A stretch of 16,480 nt of DNA, taken from NCBI GenBank assembly GCA_947178235.1, contig CAMWXQ010000007.1, forward strand, positions 1-16,480, read 5' to 3'. Below the pieces are notes generated by a model. It had not been told where the DNA came from and did not search any database. It saw nothing but the letters and a program-made list of their open reading frames with translations. Position 1 is the first letter of the stretch. Each line of letters begins with the position of its first letter. The position numbers and the translations under genes were made by a program. This document shows, piece after piece, positions 7,185-13,514 of the stretch. The DNA comes from an uncultured Muribaculaceae bacterium (GTDB lineage: Bacteria; Bacteroidota; Bacteroidia; Bacteroidales; Muribaculaceae).

Positions 7185-7283
7185 GATAGCTATGATAGCT
7201 ATGATAGCTAAAATAGCTAAAATAGCTAAAGTAGCTATGGCAGCTATGGCAGCTATAATAGCTATGACAGCAAAAAGAGCTAT
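7185..7283. repeat. 9-bp tandem repeat tract, 11 units, AGCTA core
   Basis: Eleven consecutive 9-bp units follow the pattern (G/A)(A/G)(T/C)AGCTA(T/A). The first two are GATAGCTAT, followed by variants such as AATAGCTAA and GGCAGCTAT (twice), with the most degenerate unit at 7266-7274 (GACAGCAAA). Many units contain the palindrome ATAGCTAT. The tract lies between the divergent secDF and pectin-operon promoters. Because 9 bp is three codons, one frame stays open through it (Met-Ile-Ala repeats), but no start context or homology suggests translation. It may be a slippage-prone microsatellite or a multi-site protein-binding array. Confidence 0.85.
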
Positions 7284-7328
7284 ACTATATAATATAGGTG
7301 TCCCCTACCCCGAAAATCGGATGATTCC

Positions 7329-7384
7329 CCAATTTTACCCCTCTTTGGGCCGTTTTTACCCTTCTGAATCAGTTTTTACCCCTA
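7329..7384 (+). promoter_or_regulatory. Three direct TTTTACCC boxes at 20-21 bp spacing: candidate activator operator
   Basis: TTTTACCC occurs at 7333-7340, 7354-7361 and 7374-7381, with start-to-start spacing of 21 and 20 bp. The similarity extends a few bases each side (C(C/A)(A/G)(T/A)TTTTACCC(C/T)T). The boxes sit on the same face of the helix. The last abuts the -7 box at 7383, in the place of the missing -33 element. Direct half-sites about 21 bp apart are typical of AraC-family activators, as with AraC at araI. The AraC-type regulator at 13509-16118 is the natural candidate to bind here; that link is inference. Confidence 0.55.
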
Positions 7385-7390
7385 ATTTTG
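7383..7390 (+). promoter_or_regulatory. -7 promoter element of the pectin esterase operon (TAATTTTG)
   Basis: TAATTTTG matches TAnnTTTG exactly and lies 35 bp before the ATG at 7426, so transcription would start near 7395. No TTTG stands 19-21 bp upstream; that position is taken by the TTTTACCC boxes. This fits a promoter that needs an activator. Confidence 0.55.
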
Positions 7391-7425
7391 CGCCATAAAT
7401 CACAAAATACCCCCATAACCAACCC

Positions 7426-9339
7426 ATGAAACGCATCCTCTCAATCGCGGCTTCGGCCGCCCTCGCCCTCGGCCTCTCGCTCCCCGTCGGAGCCAAGAAG
7501 GTCCACACCATAGGCGACAGCACCATGGCAAACTACGACGAGAACGCCACCGTCACCCGCGGATGGTGTCAGTATCTCCAACAGTTCCTCACCGGCATCG
7601 ATGTGAACAATCGCGCCAAGAACTGCGCATCGAGCAAGAGCTTCTATAAGGAAGCCTCCTTCTGGACTTCGGTCAAGACCCAGATGGAGCCCGGCGACAT
7701 CCTGCTCATCCAGTTCGCACACAACGACGAGAAGACCTCGGGCATGGACGGCGACGAACTCAAAGCCTATTATACCTCTGTCGGCAACACCGAGCTCGCA
7801 AACTCGACCGACTACCGAGGCACAACTCCATACGATACGTATAAGAAGTATCTTCGCCTCTACATCGACGAGGCCCGCGCCCTCGGCGTACAGCCCATCC
7901 TCGTAGGCCCCATCTGCCGTATGTACTTCTCCGGGAACGACATCCGCCGCAATGGACGTCACGATCTCGGCGACAGCTTCTCGAAACTCACATCCAACGG
8001 CATCCTCGAAAAACAGAGCGTACCCGCCTCGGACCACACCATGGACTATGTTGACAATATGCGTCAGGTAGGCATCGAGAAGGATGTCCCCTACGTCGAC
8101 CTCACCACCGCCACCGCCGAGCTCTACCTGGGCTACGGTGACGCCGACTGCCACGCCATCCTCGGCGACGGCGACGGCTCGACCCACCTCAGCGCCACCG
8201 GCGCGGCCCTCATCGCACGCCGCTTCGTCGAGCTCTGCCGCGACGGCGGCCTGCTCGAAGGCTACTGCAACCTCTCGGGCGACCTCACCCTCTCCCCCGC
8301 CGACGGCAATCTCGGCGAGGGCTACGTGGGCCAGTCGCTCACCCGCGAGTTCATGGTCTCGGGTTTTAGCCTGACCCCCGCCGAGGGGACCGCAACCGTG
8401 ACGGCCACCGGCGCCGTCGAGGTATCGGCCGACGGGGGTGTGACATGGGCCAAGGAGGCCTCACTCCCCTACTCCGGCTCGACACTGCTCAACCGCTTCG
8501 TCGCACGCATCAACATCGCCGCCGAGGGCCCCAACTCGGGCGCCGTCACCGTCGCCGTCCCCTCGGGGATGACAGCGTCGGCCGAGATGACCGCCACGGG
8601 CGTCAATCTGAGCGGCGGCGTCGAGGTCAATGCCTACTGGCGCCTCGAAGCCAATGCCGACTGTGTACTCGACGGCCCCGCACAGGTGATCCCCGAGAGC
8701 TGGCACGGCATGGAACTGCAGCGCTACGCCAACCCCAATGCCAACACCATCTGGCCCGACTGGACCGGCTTCGAAGCCTCGCGCAAGACCCAGCGCAACC
8801 TCATCGAGGGTAGCGAGTGGCCCGCGGGCGAGATCGACGAGGTATCGACACGCTACATCGAGTTCGGACTCACGGCTGCGGCCAACACCGAGCTCGCCGT
8901 CGACGAACTGAGCTGCTTCCTCTGCGGATGCGGCGGCAACGGCATGTGTGTCCACGTATGGTACTCGACCAACGACGACTTCTCCAACGCCAAGATGATC
9001 TATCAGCAGACCAACCTCCCCGCCAACAATATGCAGTTCGTCCAGGAGAAGCCCGTCCTGCGCATCCAGGGCGGACAGAGCGTACGCCTCCGCTTCTATC
9101 CCTGGTACAGCTCCAAGGCCACAGGCAAGACCATCTGCCTCTCGGACGTGAAGATCCACGGCTACGCCTCGAACGCAGGCGACAGCGGCCTCTCGCTCGT
9201 CACTGACGACACCGAGGGCCTCACAACCTACTACACCATCCAGGGATACCCCGTCACCCTCCTCTCGCAGCCCGGCGTCTATGTCGAGCGCACAGTCAAG
9301 GCCGACGGCAGCGTATCCACCCGCAAGATCGTATTCTAA
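7426..9339 (+). CDS. Secreted CE12-type SGNH esterase (rhamnogalacturonan acetylesterase-like) with C-terminal beta domains
   Basis: A 637-residue exported enzyme. Residues 1-23 are a signal peptide (MKRILSIAAS..., cleavage near VGA-KK). Residues about 25-275 are an SGNH hydrolase of the CE12 kind: Ser32 in HTIGDSTM (block I), Asn100 in QFAHNDE (block III) and His254 in DGSTHLSATGA (block V). CE12 enzymes remove acetyl groups from rhamnogalacturonan I in pectin. The candidate catalytic Asp250 is four residues before the His rather than the usual three. Residues about 285-395 are an Ig-like or anchor beta domain. Residues 400-595 are a second beta-sandwich, possibly carbohydrate binding. The last 37 residues (YYTIQGYPV ... 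PGVYVER ... RKIVF) resemble Bacteroidetes C-terminal sorting tails. It is first in an operon, 24 bp before a pectin methylesterase. The sugar specificity is inferred from family and neighbour; another polysaccharide acetylesterase role remains possible. Confidence 0.88.
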   Translation: MKRILSIAASAALALGLSLPVGAKKVHTIGDSTMANYDENATVTRGWCQYLQQFLTGIDVNNRAKNCASSKSFYKEASFWTSVKTQMEPGDILLIQFAHNDEKTSGMDGDELKAYYTSVGNTELANSTDYRGTTPYDTYKKYLRLYIDEARALGVQPILVGPICRMYFSGNDIRRNGRHDLGDSFSKLTSNGILEKQSVPASDHTMDYVDNMRQVGIEKDVPYVDLTTATAELYLGYGDADCHAILGDGDGSTHLSATGAALIARRFVELCRDGGLLEGYCNLSGDLTLSPADGNLGEGYVGQSLTREFMVSGFSLTPAEGTATVTATGAVEVSADGGVTWAKEASLPYSGSTLLNRFVARINIAAEGPNSGAVTVAVPSGMTASAEMTATGVNLSGGVEVNAYWRLEANADCVLDGPAQVIPESWHGMELQRYANPNANTIWPDWTGFEASRKTQRNLIEGSEWPAGEIDEVSTRYIEFGLTAAANTELAVDELSCFLCGCGGNGMCVHVWYSTNDDFSNAKMIYQQTNLPANNMQFVQEKPVLRIQGGQSVRLRFYPWYSSKATGKTICLSDVKIHGYASNAGDSGLSLVTDDTEGLTTYYTIQGYPVTLLSQPGVYVERTVKADGSVSTRKIVF

Positions 9340-9363
9340 CTTATCAACCATTAAATCATATCC

Positions 9364-12300
9364 ATGTACAATTCAATCAAGAAAGCTCTGCTCCCCGCCA
9401 TCGTGGCGTCGCTGGCGTCAGTGTCCCTGTCCGCACAGGAGGCTACTGAGCTCGCCTCGTGGACGTTCGAGACCGGCTACGAGGAGACAGACCTGGGTGG
9501 AGGCAAATTCCTCTACACCCCCTCGGCCACAGCCGAAGTCAAGGAAATCACAGGCTGGAGCAACAGCAATGTTCCCCAGATCCTCCCCGAAACCTGTGTG
9601 GGCGATGCCGCCGGCTATTCGCTCTCGGCCTACTCCGAGGGCCGCTTCTGGCAGCTGACCAACGGTTATCAGACCCGTGTATTACGTATTGATAACGCCA
9701 ACACCTTCGACAATGCCGATGTCACCGACTACACCGACCCCACCCAGCACAAGCTCTACTATGAGCTCGCCTTCCCCACCAAGGGATACAAGGGTATCTC
9801 CGTGACATTCGCCGTCGCTCCCGGCAACAATACACAGACCCCCATGCAGGCCGTCGTCTCGACCGACGGGGGCAACACATGGGTGGCTGCCGGCACATAC
9901 GACACATCAAACGCTTGGTTCGTATATGACAACCGCACCATCGAACTCTCGGCCAACGACAAGGACAAGGTCATCCTCCGTCTCTTCCCCACCTCGGGCA
10001 AGACCAACTGGAACATGCGCAACATCTCGATCTCTGCCGCCGAGCAGGTCGGAGGTCTCGCATCGGCCGACAACCAGGACGTTTCCTTCCTCTGGCCCAT
10101 GGGCTCCAAGACACCCCAGCTTTCAGCAACCACCACCGCCACCGACCTCTTCTCGGTCTACGAGCTCGCCGTGGGTAATGGCCTCACCATCAGCAATGCT
10201 CGTTCTGCGGGCGATTCTAACCAGACCCTCTTCATGCCCTCCGTAAACAATGGTGGCTCCCCCAACGAGGATGACGCGCTCGTGATGACCGTGAATCCCC
10301 GCAAGGGCATCACATTCAAGCCCACATCGTTCACCTTCGAGGCTTCCAAGGGGGGCACCGGAGGCGGCAAGATCGCCATCGAGGTCCGTCAGGGCAGCAA
10401 GTCGGTGATGATCAAGGAGGGTCTCGACCCCGAGCGCAACAACGTAGGCAACTTCTACACCAAGTTCAACGAGACCATCTCCGGATTCGAAGCCTCCGGT
10501 GAGCCCCTCAGCGTAGTTGTCTACATCTACTCTCTCTCCTCCGCCAAGGAGATGGGCTTCGCCGACCTGACCCTCTACGGTGTGGCCGACGGACAGGTTC
10601 TTCCCGTCCCCGTCTACACATTCTCCCTCACCTCGGCCACTCCGGGCGCAGGCACAGTGTCGTGCGCACCCGCCGGCAACGAGTTTGACGAGGGCACCCT
10701 GCTCACCGTCTCATCCACCGAGAACTTCGGCTACCACTTCAAGGCATGGACCGACGCCGACGGCAAGGTCATCTCGACCGAGAACCCCTACAAGTTCGAG
10801 ATCATGCAGAACACCGAACTCGTAGCCACCTATGACGCCAACAACGTCTACGCCCTCAACGTTGCCCTCGAAGGGGGTGCCAACGACAACCTCGTCCAGT
10901 TCATGCCCGCCGGCAACGTCGTGGACGGCGTACACTACTACGAAGAAGGCACCGACGTGAGCCTCACCACCCTCAACAACCGCATCCTCACCTTCACCAA
11001 CTGGGAGGACAACACCACCTCGACCGAGCGTATCGTAAAGATGGACGGCGAGAAGAACCTCACCGCCACATTCTCCGCAGCCGACTATATCGTCGGATGG
11101 GACTTCTACTATGACCAGCCCGCATCGGAGCGCGCAGCCGACTACAAGGACGAGACCGACAACGCCGGCCTCCTCTCGCTCCACAACCCCGAAGGCAAGA
11201 CAACATCGTGGCTCACACGCGGCATCGGCAACGGCGCCGAGAACGGCAAGTGGGGCGCACGTATCTGGAAACTCCGCTCCGAGCAGAACTACTTCGAGGT
11301 GTCCTTCTCGACCGTAGGATACAGCAACATCGTCTGCACCGCAGCCCTCGGCATCTCCTACAACTCGTACTCCGTCAACAACGCCCAGTACAGCATCGAC
11401 GGCCAGAACTACACCACCGTCCAGACCTACAACCTCGCTCCCGGATGGACTACCGAGGAGTTTGCCCTCCCCGCCGACGCCGCCAACCAGCCCCGCGTCT
11501 GGATACGCTTCATGCCCGACCGCGAGTCGCCCCTCGTCGGCAGCGCAACCGACTATGACGGCCTCGCCATCGCCGAGCTCTTCATTCTCGCCGACAAGGA
11601 CTCTGCCAACGACGACACCGCCCCCTCGGTCGTAGGTGTCATCCCCGCCGACAACTCGGAGGGCGCATCGGCCACCGGCTCGATCATCGTCACCTTCGAC
11701 GAGAAGATCAAGGCCGGCACTGGCAACGCAACCCTCAACGGCGAGACCCTCAAAATGACCATCTCGGGCAAGAACGCCGTGTTCGCTTACAGCGGCCTCG
11801 ACTACTCGACCACCTACAACTTCTCGCTCCCCGCCGGTGCCGTCGTAGACCGCTCTGGCAACCCCTGTGCAGCGTTCAGCTCCAAGTTCACCACCCTCGA
11901 ACGAGTCCAGCCCGAGGCACATCTCTTCGACGCCATCGTGGCCGCCGACGGCTCGGGTGACTACCTCACACCCCAGGAAGCCATCGACGCCGCTCCCACC
12001 GGCCGTGTCAAGCCCTGGCTCATCTTCGTGAAGAACGGCACCTACGTCGGCCATGTCGACATCCCCGCCACCAAGCCCATGCTCCACATCATCGGCCAGG
12101 ACCGCGACAAGACCATCATCGAGGATGACAAGCTCTGCGGCGGCGACAATGCCCTCCATGTATCGGTCGGCGCTACCGTCGTGGTCAACTCCAACGACTG
12201 CCTCTTCGAGAACATCACCCTCTCGAACAGCTACGGCCACAAGCAGCAGGCAGGCCCGCAGGCCCTCGCACTCAACACCACGGGCGACCGCACCATCTTC

Positions 12301-13251
12301 AACAACGTAGCCATGCTCTCCTACCAGGATACATGGATCACCCCGTCGACATCGAACTACCGCGCCTATGTGCACAACTCCTTCATCGAGGGTGCCGTGG
12401 ACTTCATCTACAACAGCGGTAACATCTATATCGACAACACCACCCTCTACATCAACCGCAAGAGCGGCGGCTTCATCGTGGCTCCCTCGCACGGCACCGA
12501 TGTACTCTGGGGATATGTATTCAACAACTGTACGATCACCGCTCCCGGCGTTCCCTCCGAGACCGACGTATGGCTGGGCCGTCCCTGGCACAACTTCCCG
12601 AAGACCGTATTCCTCAACACCCGTGCCGAGGTGACAATCCCCGCCACAGGCTGGTACGAGACCATGGGTGGCCTCCCCGCCATCTGGGCTGACTGGAACA
12701 CCGTCGATGCCAACGGCAACCCCGTCGACCTCTCGCAGCGCCGTGACACATACTACTACACCGACTCCAACGGCAACAAGGTCTACGGCAAGGCCAAGAA
12801 CCACCTCACCGACGAGGAAGCCGCAGAGTACACCATTGCCAATGTCCTCTCCGGTTCCGATATGTGGCAGCCTGTCATCAAGACAGAGAGCTGCGCTACT
12901 CCCGCTCCGAAGCTCTCCGATGACGGCAAGCTCTCGTGGGAGGCTGTCCCCTACGCCATCTGCTACGTCGTGACCTGCGGCGACGAGGTCCGCGAGATCA
13001 CCACCGACACCGAGTATCCCGTCCTCAGCCGTGCAGCTGCCTCCGACTGGCACGTCCAGGCCGTCAATGAATTCGGCGGTCTCTCGGCCAAGGGTCAGGC
13101 CAACTCCGCCACCGGCCTCAACGAAGTCGAGGCAGCCACCGACGCTCCCGCCGAGGCATACGACATCATGGGCCGCCCCGTGACCGACCGCACCCGCGGA
13201 TTCGTGATCGAGCGCACCGCCGATGGCAAGTTCCATAAGATCGTAAGATAA
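9364..13251 (+). CDS. Large secreted CE8 pectin methylesterase with multiple accessory beta domains
   Basis: A 1295-residue exported protein that would hydrolyse methyl esters of homogalacturonan. Order: signal peptide (1-24, ending SLSA-QE); beta-sandwich (about 27-227); a second, different beta domain (230-412); two InlB-like repeats (about 417-495, 496-573; GYHFKAWTD and ILTFTNWED are the equivalent strands); a beta-sandwich similar to the first (574-747); a Big_5/SbsA-like Ig domain (748-846, APSVVGVIPADNSEG); the CE8 beta-helix (849-1175); an FN3-like segment (1177-1250); and a sorting-type tail (YDIMGRPV ... ERTADGKFHKIVR). Catalytic residues by analogy with PemA and carrot PME are all present: Gln966 (GPQALAL), Gln988-Asp989 (YQDTW), nucleophile Asp1013 (GAVDFIY) and Arg1073 (LGRPW). 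CE8 enzymes are often about 350-450 residues, so most of this protein is accessory, probably for binding and display. It is cotranscribed with the acetylesterase and followed by a strong terminator. Confidence 0.93.
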   Translation: MYNSIKKALLPAIVASLASVSLSAQEATELASWTFETGYEETDLGGGKFLYTPSATAEVKEITGWSNSNVPQILPETCVGDAAGYSLSAYSEGRFWQLTNGYQTRVLRIDNANTFDNADVTDYTDPTQHKLYYELAFPTKGYKGISVTFAVAPGNNTQTPMQAVVSTDGGNTWVAAGTYDTSNAWFVYDNRTIELSANDKDKVILRLFPTSGKTNWNMRNISISAAEQVGGLASADNQDVSFLWPMGSKTPQLSATTTATDLFSVYELAVGNGLTISNARSAGDSNQTLFMPSVNNGGSPNEDDALVMTVNPRKGITFKPTSFTFEASKGGTGGGKIAIEVRQGSKSVMIKEGLDPERNNVGNFYTKFNETISGFEASGEPLSVVVYIYSLSSAKEMGFADLTLYGVADGQVLPVPVYTFSLTSATPGAGTVSCAPAGNEFDEGTLLTVSSTENFGYHFKAWTDADGKVISTENPYKFEIMQNTELVATYDANNVYALNVALEGGANDNLVQFMPAGNVVDGVHYYEEGTDVSLTTLNNRILTFTNWEDNTTSTERIVKMDGEKNLTATFSAADYIVGWDFYYDQPASERAADYKDETDNAGLLSLHNPEGKTTSWLTRGIGNGAENGKWGARIWKLRSEQNYFEVSFSTVGYSNIVCTAALGISYNSYSVNNAQYSIDGQNYTTVQTYNLAPGWTTEEFALPADAANQPRVWIRFMPDRESPLVGSATDYDGLAIAELFILADKDSANDDTAPSVVGVIPADNSEGASATGSIIVTFDEKIKAGTGNATLNGETLKMTISGKNAVFAYSGLDYSTTYNFSLPAGAVVDRSGNPCAAFSSKFTTLERVQPEAHLFDAIVAADGSGDYLTPQEAIDAAPTGRVKPWLIFVKNGTYVGHVDIPATKPMLHIIGQDRDKTIIEDDKLCGGDNALHVSVGATVVVNSNDCLFENITLSNSYGHKQQAGPQALALNTTGDRTIFNNVAMLSYQDTWITPSTSNYRAYVHNSFIEGAVDFIYNSGNIYIDNTTLYINRKSGGFIVAPSHGTDVLWGYVFNNCTITAPGVPSETDVWLGRPWHNFPKTVFLNTRAEVTIPATGWYETMGGLPAIWADWNTVDANGNPVDLSQRRDTYYYTDSNGNKVYGKAKNHLTDEEAAEYTIANVLSGSDMWQPVIKTESCATPAPKLSDDGKLSWEAVPYAICYVVTCGDEVREITTDTEYPVLSRAAASDWHVQAVNEFGGLSAKGQANSATGLNEVEAATDAPAEAYDIMGRPVTDRTRGFVIERTADGKFHKIVR

Positions 13252-13291
13252 TTTGTAAGGTAATAGAAAGTAGATACAGACTAATCGACAG

Positions 13292-13326
13292 AAACCGGGG
13301 TGACCGCGAGGCCACCCCGGTTTTTT
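13292..13326 (+). terminator. Rho-independent terminator of the pectin esterase operon
   Basis: A perfect 11-bp stem (13292-13302 with 13313-13323, AAACCGGGGTG with CACCCCGGTTT) encloses a 10-nt loop and runs into a T tract ending at 13326. It lies 40 bp after the methylesterase stop codon. On the other strand the U tract would be poor, so it should act mainly rightward. Confidence 0.9.
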
Positions 13327-13334
13327 AGGTTTAA

Positions 13335-13499
13335 GAGCTTCGCTCTTAGGTTTAAAGTTTAGGAGCTTCGCTCTTGGGTTTAAAGTTTAGTCGGCCTTAC
13401 GGCCTTTGTTAAGGTTGGGTGAATCCACGGAGCTCAAAGCCCTAAAACTAAGGCCGGAGGCCAACTAAACTTTAAACCCAAGAGCGAAGCTCCTAAACT
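13335..13499. repeat. Composite hairpin repeat: a 28-bp module in two direct and one inverted copy
   Basis: A 28-bp module, GAGCTTCGCTCTT(A/G)GG followed by TTTAAAGTTTAG, occurs at 13335-13362 and immediately again at 13363-13390, with one mismatch. It recurs inverted at 13465-13492. The second and third copies belong to a perfect 36-bp inverted repeat (13356-13391 with 13464-13499) around a 72-bp spacer. Each module contains a small self-pairing core (GAGC-TTC-GCTC). The spacer edges carry GGCC-N4-GGCC (13393-13404) and GGCC-N3-GGCC (13452-13462). It fills the gap between the convergent pectinesterase and sensor genes. It could act as a REP-like element or stabilise 3' ends; it shows no transposase and no IS-type ends with target duplications. 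Confidence 0.8.
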
Positions 13500-13514
13500 C
13501 CTAAACTCCTAATC
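13491..13514. repeat. Three tandem 8-bp repeats (TCCTAAAC) overlapping the sensor stop codon
   Basis: TCCTAAAC at 13491-13498 and 13499-13506 is followed by TCCTAATC at 13507-13514. The last unit contains the sensor gene's stop (TAG on the minus strand, 13511-13509) and the first lies in the right arm of the large inverted repeat. This suggests the repeat grew, or was inserted, right up to the end of the coding sequence. Confidence 0.65.

Larger units (their letters stand above)
7012..7425. other. 414-bp divergent intergenic region between secDF and the pectin operon
   Basis: No credible gene lies here. From left to right it holds the secDF leader with a perfect pair of 8-bp repeats (ATTAAGTA, 7027-7042) close to the start codon, a stable hairpin (7064-7087), the secDF -7 box (7098-7105), a lone ATAGCTAT (7154-7161), the long 9-bp repeat tract (7185-7283), a short AT-rich stretch (about 7281-7296), three TTTTACCC boxes (7333-7381) and the -7 box of the pectin operon (7383-7390). 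A small open frame across the repeats (7192-7398) is dismissed because it only reflects the 9-bp period. Confidence 0.8.

Noticed and set aside
7185..7283. A CRISPR-like array
   Set aside because: Units are 9 bp with no spacers and no cas genes nearby; it is a simple tandem repeat.
7192..7398. A 68-residue frame reading Met-Ile-Ala repeats before the pectin operon
   Set aside because: It is open because the repeat unit is 9 bp. The rest overlaps the promoter boxes, and there is no homology or start context.
10711..13236. An 841-residue open frame antisense to the pectin methylesterase
   Set aside because: Same codon-complement effect; the sense strand encodes a complete CE8 enzyme with all catalytic residues.
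13356..13499. An insertion sequence or MITE with terminal inverted repeats
   Set aside because: The arms themselves contain tandem copies of a hairpin module, the 72-bp interior codes for nothing and no target-site duplication is visible; a REP-like mosaic fits better, though MITE origin is not excluded.
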